Source of the DNA: JAFGSI01 sp041287425
GTDB lineage: Bacteria; Chloroflexota; Anaerolineae; Anaerolineales; Villigracilaceae
Assembly (NCBI GenBank): GCA_041287425.1
Contig: JBEULG010000006.1
Span: forward strand, 34,725-98,724
DNA: 64,000 bases
Reading direction: 5' to 3'
This document shows, piece by piece, positions 51,282 to 59,579 of the stretch (its first letter is position 1; each line of letters starts with the position of its first letter). A model generated the notes under the pieces. That model was not told the origin of the DNA. It did not search any database and saw only the letters and a program-made list of their open reading frames with translations. A program made the position numbers and the translations under genes.

Positions 51282-52103
51282 TTACCACTCGTCTGACTGC
51301 GAAGCGGATGCGAGGCTCACCTCGACCACATCACCTATCTGCGCCCCGGTGCGCGCCGCCGCCGATCCCTGAACGACCGCCACCTCCAGCCGTCCCTGGC
51401 TGTCGAACAGCGCAATCAGGCTGCCCGGTCGGCTCTCTCCGTAAGCGGCCTGAATGCCGCGCACTTCAAAGCCGCCCAACCGGACGAGAACGTTTTGGGC
51501 AGCAGCCAGCAGGTCGGCGGTCAAATCGGTGGTCAAATTGCCAAAGTGGTCAATGGCAATGATATGACCGCGCCATCCTCCAGGCAGGCGTTCGGGCCGC
51601 GGCAGCGGGAGGCGGACGGGGTCATGAAACGCAGGCCCGAGTGCCGCCAGGCCGACTCCGGCGGCAAGATGAGCGGCCACAGGGGAGAAAAGGTCGCGCC
51701 CGTGGAAGGTGCGGCTGACGTTCGGCAGGAAATAGGCTTCGTTCGTCAGGTGGACGAATTCCATCGTCCAGCCGCGCGTCTCGGCTTCCTCGTAGAGAGG
51801 CGTGAAGAGGCCGTTATCGGGACCAACGAAGAAGTAGTCCCCGAGGCGAGCCGCCAGCGGACGGCGCGCCGTCCCAACGCCGGGGTCGACGACCGCCAGA
51901 TGAATCGTGCCGGCCGGGAAGTAGCGGAAAACACCCGCCAGGGTCAACGCGCCGGCGAGGATGTTCTGCGGTGGAATCTCGTGGCTGATGTCCACAATGT
52001 GGGCAGCGGGGCAAATGCCCAGCATGACGCCCTTCATCGCCCCGACGAAGCCGTCCTGCAGGCCAAAATCGGTGGTCAAAGTAATGAGCGGGATGGGTTG
52101 CAC
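51282..52103 (-). CDS. SAM hydrolase / SAM hydroxide adenosyltransferase (DUF62)
   Basis: This 273-residue protein belongs to the fluorinase/chlorinase/DUF62 family, whose common members hydrolyse S-adenosylmethionine to adenosine and methionine. Diagnostic motifs are LTTDFGLQDGFVGAMKG, VDISHEIPPQN, VVDPGVGTARRPLAA, GPDNGLF, SRTFHGRDLFSPVAAHL and IDHFGNLTTDL. The start is GTG at 52103, six bases after a TATAAT box, so the message is predicted to be leaderless. It is the first gene of the ECF transporter operon, which hints at a link between its product and the transported solute. Confidence 0.92.
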   Translation of the reverse strand: MQPIPLITLTTDFGLQDGFVGAMKGVMLGICPAAHIVDISHEIPPQNILAGALTLAGVFRYFPAGTIHLAVVDPGVGTARRPLAARLGDYFFVGPDNGLFTPLYEEAETRGWTMEFVHLTNEAYFLPNVSRTFHGRDLFSPVAAHLAAGVGLAALGPAFHDPVRLPLPRPERLPGGWRGHIIAIDHFGNLTTDLTADLLAAAQNVLVRLGGFEVRGIQAAYGESRPGSLIALFDSQGRLEVAVVQGSAAARTGAQIGDVVEVSLASASQSDEW

Positions 52104-52109
52104 GTCCTA

Positions 52110-52115
52110 ATTATA
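52110..52115 (-). promoter_or_regulatory. -10 box (TATAAT) directly before the SAM hydrolase GTG start
   Basis: On the minus strand TATAAT is followed by TAGGAC and then GTG at 52103. The expected start point coincides with the G of the start codon. Confidence 0.6.
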
Positions 52116-52184
52116 CGCCTCGGCGGTCAATTTCCCTGGGGCAGAACATGAGACTTGTCACGCTGAAAAAGAGACGCTTGGTCT

Positions 52185-52213
52185 TTGACGCCGGCCCCGC
52201 CCTGCGCTATACT
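52185..52213 (+). promoter_or_regulatory. Consensus promoter of the aldehyde dehydrogenase gene
   Basis: TTGACG (52185-52190) and TATACT (52208-52213) are spaced by 17 nt. The leader is about 28 nt and carries AGGAGG before the ATG at 52248. Confidence 0.88.
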
Positions 52214-52247
52214 AACAACATCCACACATTTCTCAGGAGGTTACCCC

Positions 52248-53822
52248 ATGGCAGGTTTCAAGTTAACGTATGCGACGATGTTCAATCCGCCCGAAGAACT
52301 GCACACCCAGTTCGATGCCGCATTGGCAAAAGTCAAGGCGAATCTCGGCAAAGAATATGCCATGATCATCGCCAACAAAGACGTCTATGCAGACGAGAAA
52401 TTCGAGGACCGTTCACCGATCAACACCGACTGGGTGCTGGCGGTCATGCAAAAGGGCAACGAGAAACACGCCGCCGAGGCCCTGGCGGCCGCCCGCAAGG
52501 CCTTCCCTGCCTGGAGCCACACGCCCTGGCAAAAGCGGGTCGAATTGCTGCGTAAGGCGGCGGCGCTGATCGAGGAGCGGCTGTTCGAAATCGGGGCCAG
52601 CATGGCGCTGGAAGTCGGCAAAAACCGCATGGAGTCGCTCGGCGACGTGCAGGAAACCGCCGACCTGATTTACTACGCCTGTAGCCAGATGGAAGCCAAC
52701 GACGGCTTCATCAAGCCGATGGGCAAGGACCCGCTGGTCGGCTACGATGCGACCAACACCTCCGTCCTGCGCCCCTACGGCGTCTGGCTGGTGGTCAGCC
52801 CCTTCAACTTCCCCTTCGCCCTGACCGGCGGTCCAGCAGGGGCGGCGCTGGTCACCGGCAACACCGTCGTCATCAAGCCCGCTACCGACACTCCCTGGAT
52901 TGTGCGCCTGCTGGCCGAATGCTTCCGCGATGCCGGCCTGCCGGAGGGCGTCTGCAATTTCGTCACCGGACCGGGCCGCACCCTCGGCCAGGCGCTGGTC
53001 GAAAGCCCGGAGGTGGACGGCGTGACCTTCACCGGCTCCTACGACGTGGGCATGAAGATGTTCCGCGATTTCGCCAACGGGAAATACGTCCGCCCCATCA
53101 TCCTCGAACTGGGCGGCAAGAACCCATGCATCGTCTCGCGCCACGCCGACCTGGAACGCGCCGCGGTCGGCATCATCCGCTCCTCTTTCGGCCTGCAAGG
53201 GCAGAAGTGCTCAGCCTCCTCGCGCATCTATATCGAGGAACCGGTCTATGATGAGTTGGTCGCCAAATTGAAGGACATGGCCGAGAAACTGACCATTGGC
53301 GACCCGACCGAACGCGCCAACTGGATGGGGCCGGTCATCAACAAGAGCGCCTACGAGGACTTTCAGGCCTTCGTCAAGGAGGCGTTGGAGGGCGGCGGCA
53401 AACTGCTGACCGGCGGCCAGGTGCTCACCGAAGGCGCCCTGGCCAAAGGCTACTTCTGCCAGCCGACTTTCATCGTCGATCTGCCGCTCAGCCACCGCCT
53501 GTGGAAGTACGAGATGTTCCTGCCCATCACCACCATCGCCAAAGTCAAGAACCTGGACGAGGCCATGCGCGAGGCCAACGACGTCAACTACGGCCTGACG
53601 GCCGGCTTCTACGGCACGGAAGAAGAGGCCCAGTGGTTCTTCGATAACATCGAGGCCGGCGTGACCTACGCCAACCGCCCGCAGGGCGCCACCACCGGCG
53701 CCTGGCCCGGCTTCCAGCCCTTCGGCGGGTGGAAAGGCTCCGGTTCGAGCGGCAAGAACGCCGGCGGCTATTACTACCTGCAACTCTACATGCACGAACA
53801 AATCCACACGCTGATCAAATAA
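52248..53822 (+). CDS. pruA: 1-pyrroline-5-carboxylate dehydrogenase-type aldehyde dehydrogenase
   Basis: This 524-residue NAD(P)-dependent dehydrogenase starts at the ATG after AGGAGG. It has SPFNFPFALTGGPAGAALVT, the Glu region LELGGKNPCIV and the catalytic Cys in GLQGQKCSASSR, plus GYFCQPTFIVDLP. These and the length fit L-glutamate gamma-semialdehyde dehydrogenase (RocA/PruA), which oxidises the proline breakdown product to glutamate. No proline dehydrogenase is nearby, so another aldehyde substrate is possible. The gene has its own promoter and terminator. Confidence 0.9.
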   Translation: MAGFKLTYATMFNPPEELHTQFDAALAKVKANLGKEYAMIIANKDVYADEKFEDRSPINTDWVLAVMQKGNEKHAAEALAAARKAFPAWSHTPWQKRVELLRKAAALIEERLFEIGASMALEVGKNRMESLGDVQETADLIYYACSQMEANDGFIKPMGKDPLVGYDATNTSVLRPYGVWLVVSPFNFPFALTGGPAGAALVTGNTVVIKPATDTPWIVRLLAECFRDAGLPEGVCNFVTGPGRTLGQALVESPEVDGVTFTGSYDVGMKMFRDFANGKYVRPIILELGGKNPCIVSRHADLERAAVGIIRSSFGLQGQKCSASSRIYIEEPVYDELVAKLKDMAEKLTIGDPTERANWMGPVINKSAYEDFQAFVKEALEGGGKLLTGGQVLTEGALAKGYFCQPTFIVDLPLSHRLWKYEMFLPITTIAKVKNLDEAMREANDVNYGLTAGFYGTEEEAQWFFDNIEAGVTYANRPQGATTGAWPGFQPFGGWKGSGSSGKNAGGYYYLQLYMHEQIHTLIK

Positions 53823-53845
53823 TTCGGTTAAAATTAGTCCCGGAT

Positions 53846-53882
53846 GGGGAGGATGCGAACCATCCTCCCCTTTCGGTTTTTT
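53846..53882 (+). terminator. Intrinsic terminator after the aldehyde dehydrogenase gene
   Basis: A 10-bp stem (GGGGAGGATG with CATCCTCCCC, 5-nt loop) is followed by TTTCGG and a run of six T. The T run abuts the ATG of the next gene at 53883. A TAAAAT box at about 53829 lies just upstream of the hairpin. Confidence 0.88.
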
Positions 53883-54161
53883 ATGGAAAACAACTCGGAA
53901 CTGACCCCCCGCGTCGCCACTTTCTTTCTGCTCCTGGCCATCGGGCTGATGGTGCTGTTCGTCGGCTCGGTCATGGCGGACGAAGCCCAGTGCATCTATT
54001 TCCTGCTCAGTCTGGCCGCCGGTTTCCTCAGTTTCTTCTTCTACCGCCGCTCTCCCAAACCGCCCCCCAGCGGCCGTTTCAGCGGCCTGCGCAAACTGCG
54101 CGAGCGCCGTCAGAAGCGCCTGGAAGAAAAGCGCCAAAAACAGCAGCAAAAAAAGAAATAA
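53883..54161 (+). CDS. Small membrane protein with a basic C-terminal tail
   Basis: From the ATG at 53883 this is 92 residues. Two hydrophobic helices (about 12-32 and 38-58; VATFFLLLAIGLMVLFVGSV and FLLSLAAGFLSFFF) are followed by a very basic tail rich in Lys, Arg and Gln (ERRQKRLEEKRQKQQQKKK). I do not recognise a family. It lies 2 nt before the CoA-transferase alpha gene. No ribosome site is clear, since a terminator T run ends at the start codon. Confidence 0.65.
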   Translation: MENNSELTPRVATFFLLLAIGLMVLFVGSVMADEAQCIYFLLSLAAGFLSFFFYRRSPKPPPSGRFSGLRKLRERRQKRLEEKRQKQQQKKK

Positions 54162-54163
54162 CC

Positions 54164-55066
54164 ATGTCCAAACTGATCACTCTCGCCGAAGCCATTGCCA
54201 GGCATGTCCACGACGGCGATCTGGTCTACGCCGCCGGATTCACGCACCTGATTCCCTTCGCCGCCGGCCACGAAATCATCCGGCAACGCAAACGCGACCT
54301 CGTCCTGGCACGCGCCACCCCCGACCTCATTTATGACCAGATGGTGGCCGCCGGCTGCGCCCGCAAAGTGATTTTCTCATACATGGGCAACCCCGGCGTC
54401 GGTTCGCTGCGCATCCTGCGCGCCGCCATCGAGGCTGGCCGGCTGGAATGGGAGGAGTATTCCCACTTCGGTATGATCTCACGTCTGCAAGCCGGGGCGG
54501 CCGGGCTGCCCTTCATGCCCATGAACCCCACCGGCGCGGCCGACCTCGAGCGCGCCAACCCGCTCATCCGGCGCGTCGCCGACCCTTATTCGGGTCGAGA
54601 GGTGGTCGTCGTCCCGGCCCTCAACCCCGATGTCGCCATCGTCCACGTCCAGCGCGCCGACGCTCAGGGCAACGCGCACCTGTGGGGAATCATCGGCGAA
54701 CAGAAAGAGGTCGCCTTCGCCGCCCGCCGCGTCATCCTGACGGCCGAGGAAATTGTGGATGAGGCCGTCATTCGCTCCGACCCCAACCGCACCCTCATTC
54801 CGGGGTTGCGGGTCGAGGCGGTTTGCCACGTCCCTTATGCTGCTCACCCGTCCTATGCCCAGGGGTACTATGACCGCGACAACGAATTCTATCTCGAATG
54901 GGACCGCATCAGTCAGTCCGAACAGGCAGTCCAGGCCTGGCTCGAGGAATGGGTGTACGGCCTCAAAGACCGCCAGGAATACTGGTCCCGGCTTGGGCCG
55001 CAAGTGCATGCGCGCCTGAAAGCGACGCCCCGCCCCAGCGCACCCGTCGACTACGGGCAATATTGA
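54164..55066 (+). CDS. CoA-transferase alpha subunit (glutaconate/3-oxoacid type)
   Basis: This 300-residue family I CoA-transferase subunit starts at 54164. It has YAAGFTHLIPFAAGHEIIRQ, MGNPGVGSLRILRAAI, DPYSGREVVVVPALNPDVAI and VHVQRADAQGNAHLWG, typical of GctA/AtoD-like alpha subunits. These enzymes exchange CoA between a carboxylate and an acyl-CoA. The matching beta subunit is at 57788, after three unrelated genes. The substrate is not known. Confidence 0.9.
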   Translation: MSKLITLAEAIARHVHDGDLVYAAGFTHLIPFAAGHEIIRQRKRDLVLARATPDLIYDQMVAAGCARKVIFSYMGNPGVGSLRILRAAIEAGRLEWEEYSHFGMISRLQAGAAGLPFMPMNPTGAADLERANPLIRRVADPYSGREVVVVPALNPDVAIVHVQRADAQGNAHLWGIIGEQKEVAFAARRVILTAEEIVDEAVIRSDPNRTLIPGLRVEAVCHVPYAAHPSYAQGYYDRDNEFYLEWDRISQSEQAVQAWLEEWVYGLKDRQEYWSRLGPQVHARLKATPRPSAPVDYGQY

Positions 55067-55099
55067 CGCCGCTCCGTCTCAGGCAGAAGGAAAACGCCT

Positions 55100-56056
55100 A
55101 TGCTCACGTTTTTCCGTCAGGCAGAAGAAAGCCAGTTGATCGGCTCCCCGGCCTATCTCGAGTCCATCCTGCAAACATACCAGAATGACCGCCTCTCGGG
55201 TCTCATCCAGGTCAGTGCGGCAGCCGACTGGGAGATTGTCATCCTGTTCGAGCACGGGACGCGCGTCCGCTCCTATCGACTCGAGCCCCAGACCTGCCGC
55301 CTGCTCAGCGGCGAAGATCTCGGCGCCGATTGGAGCGCTCGCGAAGCCCCGATTCGGACGCTCGTCCTGCCCGATGCAGCCGTATGGGCCGTCTGGCTGG
55401 CCCTGGAATGCTATCCCCCTGCCGGCCAGGAGACGAAAGAGGCGCGGATGTTGAGCGACTACTTCGCTGCCCGTCAGGCCGAGAAAAAGAACTGCCTGGT
55501 ACAATTGATGGCCGAGGAGAGCGATGGCTTCGTCCTTCTTTGGGAAGGCGAACCGGCGCGCGCCGACGTCGTCTTCTCGACCGCCAACGGCTTCAGCAAC
55601 AGCCTGCCCTTCAACCGTCTGCGCGACGAAAACGCCACCGCCCCCTGGGGGCTTCAGATTTACGACATCAACCCTCAACTGCCGGTCTTCTCCCGCCTTC
55701 GGCTGCGGGCCGAGGTCAGCGCCTGGGTGCGCGCGACTTTCCACCAATATCAGGATTTGGTCGGCATGCGCCTGCTGGCCAGCCTCATCCACAACATCAA
55801 CCAGGCCAGTCAGTCTCAGCAATGGCGCATTGGCGTCGACAGCGCCGGCCTCGTCGACCGGCACATTTTCGCAAAAGTCGAAACCTGTCAGATGGCTTAC
55901 CGGGCCATACTGCAAAGCATGCAGCAGCAAATCAGCCTGGTCATCGGCAACCTGCTTACCCAACGACTGCTAACAGAAACGTTCGAAAAACTGACCCCAG
56001 CCCAACAACAATCGCTTGCCGCACAAGCGCTTACGCCGGCAGTCCTGAATCGATAA
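55100..56056 (+). CDS. Uncharacterised soluble protein
   Basis: This 318-residue protein starts at the ATG at 55100, after AGAAGG. The first 110 residues (FFRQAEESQLIGSPAYLESI, GLIQVSAAADWEIVILFEHG) resemble the effector-like domains (PATAN/DUF4388 group) found in bacterial signalling proteins. The rest is helical with a Gln-rich C-terminus (LTPAQQQSLAAQAL). There is no membrane segment or catalytic motif that I recognise. It separates the two CoA-transferase subunits together with two membrane proteins. Confidence 0.7.
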   Translation: MLTFFRQAEESQLIGSPAYLESILQTYQNDRLSGLIQVSAAADWEIVILFEHGTRVRSYRLEPQTCRLLSGEDLGADWSAREAPIRTLVLPDAAVWAVWLALECYPPAGQETKEARMLSDYFAARQAEKKNCLVQLMAEESDGFVLLWEGEPARADVVFSTANGFSNSLPFNRLRDENATAPWGLQIYDINPQLPVFSRLRLRAEVSAWVRATFHQYQDLVGMRLLASLIHNINQASQSQQWRIGVDSAGLVDRHIFAKVETCQMAYRAILQSMQQQISLVIGNLLTQRLLTETFEKLTPAQQQSLAAQALTPAVLNR

Positions 56057-56069
56057 GAGGAAGGAAAAT

Positions 56070-56945
56070 ATGCTGACACCTATCGGCCACTCGACCAAAA
56101 CAGCCCCCACCACCAGACGTATCATGACGCTGGCATGGACGCTGACGGCCCTTTTGCTCGCCACCTACGCTGTACTCGATATGGCTTCCTATGAATACAT
56201 CGAGGCGCTCCTGCCCCTCTCCCAACCGTGGACAAATCCGGTCGTTTACACGATGATTCTGGCCGCCTCGCTCTTTGCCGCCGGAGCGAGTCTCCTGCTG
56301 ACGAAACAATTTGAGCCGGAGGAGCCGCCGCGCCGCATCTGGCTGTTCTTTTCCCTGGGCTGGTGCTGCTGGGTGCTGGGAGAAATGGGCGGATTTGTCT
56401 ATCGCGCCATCTTCGAGCAAAAACCGCAACTCACCTTCATGGACCTGTGCTGGACAATCGGTTACACCTTCTTTGCGATAGCATTTTTCCTGCAATTTCG
56501 GTTGATTTACGGCCGCGGCCGCAACCTCGGGCGCTATCATTTCGCGGCCATCTTCGCCGGCATCCTGGCTTTGGCAGCGGTCATCGCCGTTTTGGCCCGC
56601 CTGGCAGGCTTTGGAGAAGACAAAATCTGGTTGAATTTGTATCTGCTCGTCCTCTATCCAATTTGCGATTTGGTCATCGGGGCGGCCGCCGTCTGGCTGT
56701 CGCTGCTCTTCGCCCGCGGCCTCTGGTCGCGCCCCTGGTGGGGGCTGATCGCCTTCTTCTTTGCCGATGGAATTTACACCTGGTATGGGCTGGGAGGCTA
56801 TCAGTTCCTCACCCCCGCCGCCGACGCCTGGCTGAGCCTCGTCACCGACCTCTTCTATATCGGCGGCTACATCATCGTCGGCCTGGCCTGCCTTTCACTA
56901 TTCCTCGCCCAACAAAGCCATTTCGCTCAAGAAAACAAACCATGA
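56070..56945 (+). CDS. Seven-helix membrane protein of unknown function, paralogue of the next gene
   Basis: This 291-residue protein starts after GAGGAAGGA. About seven hydrophobic helices are visible, with a conserved cytoplasmic loop (TKQFEPEEPPRRIWLFFSLG) and the motif WCCWVLGEMGGFVYR. The same order of motifs occurs in the next gene, so these are tandem paralogues. I recognise no catalytic residues. A 7TM sensor or small-molecule carrier is possible. The stop overlaps the next start by 4 nt. Confidence 0.75.
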   Translation: MLTPIGHSTKTAPTTRRIMTLAWTLTALLLATYAVLDMASYEYIEALLPLSQPWTNPVVYTMILAASLFAAGASLLLTKQFEPEEPPRRIWLFFSLGWCCWVLGEMGGFVYRAIFEQKPQLTFMDLCWTIGYTFFAIAFFLQFRLIYGRGRNLGRYHFAAIFAGILALAAVIAVLARLAGFGEDKIWLNLYLLVLYPICDLVIGAAAVWLSLLFARGLWSRPWWGLIAFFFADGIYTWYGLGGYQFLTPAADAWLSLVTDLFYIGGYIIVGLACLSLFLAQQSHFAQENKP

Positions 56946-57781
56946 ACACATCCTCTCTCAGTCCGTCCCTCCGCAAAACCATTTTGTGGGCCTCGAGCGG
57001 ATTTGCCCTGCTGGTGCTGGTCCTCTTTGCCTGGATTTACCATTTCGACCCTTTTCCCGATCCTGGCCTCAACGATCAGATGACCTATCTCTTCTACCTG
57101 GGCGGGGCAGTCGTAGCCGCGATGAGCGGGACGCTGCTCACCCGCCAGTTCGAGAAGGGCGAACCTCCCCGTCGGGTCTGGCTGATGTTTACCCTCGGCT
57201 GGTGGGCTTGGGCTGTGGGCGAATTCACCGACATCGTCTATGAATTCTTCTACCCCCAGGGCTACCCAGAATTTACTCTGATCGATGCTTGTTGGGTGCT
57301 GGGCTATGTTTTCTTCGGCCTCTCCATCTACTACCAGTTCCGTTTGATCTACGGACGGCACAAAAGAACCAGCCCCCTCTTCAACATCTCGATCATCGCC
57401 GCCATCCTGCTGATCACCGCCGGATTCACCCAACTGGCCATCGAGCAAGGGTTGGGAGAAAAATGGTCCTGGCCGGGAGTCTATCTGGCAGTTTTCTACC
57501 CGGTCTGTGATTCGCTCCAGGGAATGGCCGCCCTGTGGCTCGCGCTCCTCTTCAGAAGCGGGCGCTGGGGCCGCCCCTGGTGGGCGCTGCTTTGCTTTGC
57601 CGTCGCCGACGCCATCGCCACCTGGTTCTGGATTGGCGGCGGGAGCAGCCTGCCCGTTCAAACCAGCAACCTGCTCTACCTGTTCGCCGACAGCATCTAC
57701 CTGGGAGGCTACCTGCTTGTGGCCATCGCTTTCCTCTCCAACTACCTCGTCTTCAAGCTGCCCATCGAAAAGGGAACGTGA
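56942..57781 (+). CDS. Seven-helix membrane protein of unknown function, paralogue of the preceding gene
   Basis: This 279-residue protein starts in the ATGA overlap. It shares with its neighbour TRQFEKGEPPRRVWLMFTLG, WWAWAVGEFTDIVYE, YYQFRLIYGRHKR and GRWGRPWWALLCFAVADAI. The pairing suggests a heterodimer or two specificities of one function. It is followed 6 nt later by the CoA-transferase beta subunit. Confidence 0.75.
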   Translation: MNTSSLSPSLRKTILWASSGFALLVLVLFAWIYHFDPFPDPGLNDQMTYLFYLGGAVVAAMSGTLLTRQFEKGEPPRRVWLMFTLGWWAWAVGEFTDIVYEFFYPQGYPEFTLIDACWVLGYVFFGLSIYYQFRLIYGRHKRTSPLFNISIIAAILLITAGFTQLAIEQGLGEKWSWPGVYLAVFYPVCDSLQGMAALWLALLFRSGRWGRPWWALLCFAVADAIATWFWIGGGSSLPVQTSNLLYLFADSIYLGGYLLVAIAFLSNYLVFKLPIEKGT

Positions 57782-57787
57782 CTCGCC

Positions 57788-58570
57788 ATGATACCAGAAC
57801 CGCCTCCCTGCTCCTCCAGCGAACTGATGATCATCAACGCCGCCCGCCTGTTGCGCGATGGCGATGTGGTTTTCGTCGGGGTGGGACAGCCCAACCTGGC
57901 CTGCAACCTCGCCAAGCGCACCCACGCCCCTCGCCTGGTCATGATTTACGAAGCCGGCGTCATCGGCGCAGAACCGAACCGCCTGCCCCTTTCCATTGGC
58001 GACCCCACCCTGGTCAGCGGCGCACTTTCGGTGGTCAGCATGTACGACATCTTCGCCCTCTACCTGCAGCGCGGCAACGTGGATGTCGGCTTCCTGGGCG
58101 GGGCGCAAATCGACCGCTTCGGCAACATCAACGCCACCATCATCGGGGACGACTACGCGCATCCAAAAGTGCGTCTGCCCGGCTCAGGCGGCGCCCAGGA
58201 AATCGCTGCTTGGGCGCGCCGCTGCTACATCATGACCCCTCATCAGAAACGCCGATTCCCCGAAAAAGTGGACTTCCTGACCTCGGCCGGCTTCCTGGGC
58301 GGAGGCGCTGAGCGCACCCGCCTCGGCCTGCCCGGCCAGGGCCCGGTGGGCGTCGTCACCGACATCGGCTACCTGGAACCCGACCAGAACGGCGAACTGA
58401 TTTTGACCGCCCTGCACCCCGGCAAGACCGTCGAAATGGCGCGCCAAAACACCGGCTGGGACCTAAAAATCGCGCCTTCTTTACGAACGACCGAACCGGT
58501 GACCGAAGCCGAACTGCGCATCCTGCGCCAAGAACTGGACCCCGCCGGAATCTACCTCGGCGGCGGATAA
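57788..58570 (+). CDS. CoA-transferase beta subunit (glutaconate/3-oxoacid type)
   Basis: This 260-residue subunit has VVFVGVGQPNLACNLAKR, the catalytic Glu segment MIYEAGVIGAEP, VGFLGGAQIDRFGNINATII and LPGSGGAQEIA. These identify the beta chain that carries the glutamyl-CoA intermediate. It pairs with the alpha chain at 54164, in the same direction but 2.7 kb away. Together they probably activate or deactivate an organic acid. Confidence 0.92.
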   Translation: MIPEPPPCSSSELMIINAARLLRDGDVVFVGVGQPNLACNLAKRTHAPRLVMIYEAGVIGAEPNRLPLSIGDPTLVSGALSVVSMYDIFALYLQRGNVDVGFLGGAQIDRFGNINATIIGDDYAHPKVRLPGSGGAQEIAAWARRCYIMTPHQKRRFPEKVDFLTSAGFLGGGAERTRLGLPGQGPVGVVTDIGYLEPDQNGELILTALHPGKTVEMARQNTGWDLKIAPSLRTTEPVTEAELRILRQELDPAGIYLGGG

Positions 58571-58576
58571 TTCCTC

Positions 58577-59488
58577 ATGCTCAAACCCCGCTCAAGCACC
58601 GCCGCCCTCCCCTATCTCGCCCTCGGCTCAGGCATCCTTTGCCTGAGTTTTTCGGCCTTTTTCGTGCGCTGGTCGCAGGTCGCCGGGCCAGTCGCAGCAT
58701 TCTATCGCATGCTCTTTGCCAGCCTCCTGCTGACGCCCCTCGCCCTGCCGCGCCTGCTCGCCCGACCAAACCGCCTGGGCCGCCGATGGGCGTTCTTCCC
58801 CATCGTGGGCGGCATCTTCTCGGCCCTGGATTTTACCTTCTGGTCGATTGCCGTGACGCTGACGACCGCCGCCAACGCCACCCTGCTGGGCAACGCCTCT
58901 CCCCTGTGGGTGGCCCTGTTCGCGCTGCTCGTCTTCCGCGAAAAACTCGGCCGCCTGTTCTGGCTCGGCCTGGGACTGACCCTGAGCGGGGCCGTTCTGG
59001 TGGTGGGCAGCGACTTCCTGCTCCATCCTGCCTTCGGGACCGGCGACTCGTTTGCCTTGATTTCGAGCCTCTTCTACGCTGGCGTCTTCCTGGCCATGCA
59101 GCGCGGCCGCGAAACCCTCGACCCGCTCACCTACACCTGGATTGCCGTCTGCACCACCACCCTGGGCCTGTTTCTCGTCAACCTGGCCCTGAACAACCCG
59201 CTGACCGGCTACCCTCCCCTCACCTGGCTGATCTTCCTGGCTTCGGCCGTTTTCTCGCAAATCCTCGGCTACCTTTCCATGTCCTACGCCCTCGGCCATT
59301 TGCCCGCCTCGGTCGTCTCCCCCACGATGATCGGCCAGCCGGTCCTGACCACCCTGCTGGCCATCCCCCTCCTGGCCGAAATCCCGACCACCTGGCAGGC
59401 CGCTGGCGGCGCTCTGGTCCTGGCAGGCATCTATTTGATTCACCAGGCGTACAACCGTCAAAAGGCTCAATCGGCCGCGGGGCCATAA
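58577..59488 (+). CDS. DMT/EamA-family transporter
   Basis: This 303-residue protein has ten hydrophobic helices in two EamA repeats. Motifs include FFVRWSQVAGPVAAFYRMLF, LLGNASPLWVALFALLVFRE and the second-half SVVSPTMIGQPVLTTLLAIP. It starts 6 nt after the CoA-transferase beta gene, so it is probably in the same operon and may export its product, but the substrate cannot be told. Confidence 0.87.
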   Translation: MLKPRSSTAALPYLALGSGILCLSFSAFFVRWSQVAGPVAAFYRMLFASLLLTPLALPRLLARPNRLGRRWAFFPIVGGIFSALDFTFWSIAVTLTTAANATLLGNASPLWVALFALLVFREKLGRLFWLGLGLTLSGAVLVVGSDFLLHPAFGTGDSFALISSLFYAGVFLAMQRGRETLDPLTYTWIAVCTTTLGLFLVNLALNNPLTGYPPLTWLIFLASAVFSQILGYLSMSYALGHLPASVVSPTMIGQPVLTTLLAIPLLAEIPTTWQAAGGALVLAGIYLIHQAYNRQKAQSAAGP

Positions 59489-59515
59489 AAACTCCGGATT
59501 CGAAACCTCAAGCCC

Positions 59516-59544
59516 TTGCCGTCAGACGCCTTTTTCTATATACT
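59516..59544 (+). promoter_or_regulatory. Promoter of the 441-residue membrane protein gene
   Basis: TTGCCG (59516-59521) and TATACT (59539-59544) are spaced by 17 nt. The leader is about 30 nt and carries AGGAGG before the ATG at 59580. Confidence 0.78.
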
Positions 59545-59579
59545 GGTACTGTCGCCGCCGAAATCCAAAGGAGGAAAGT

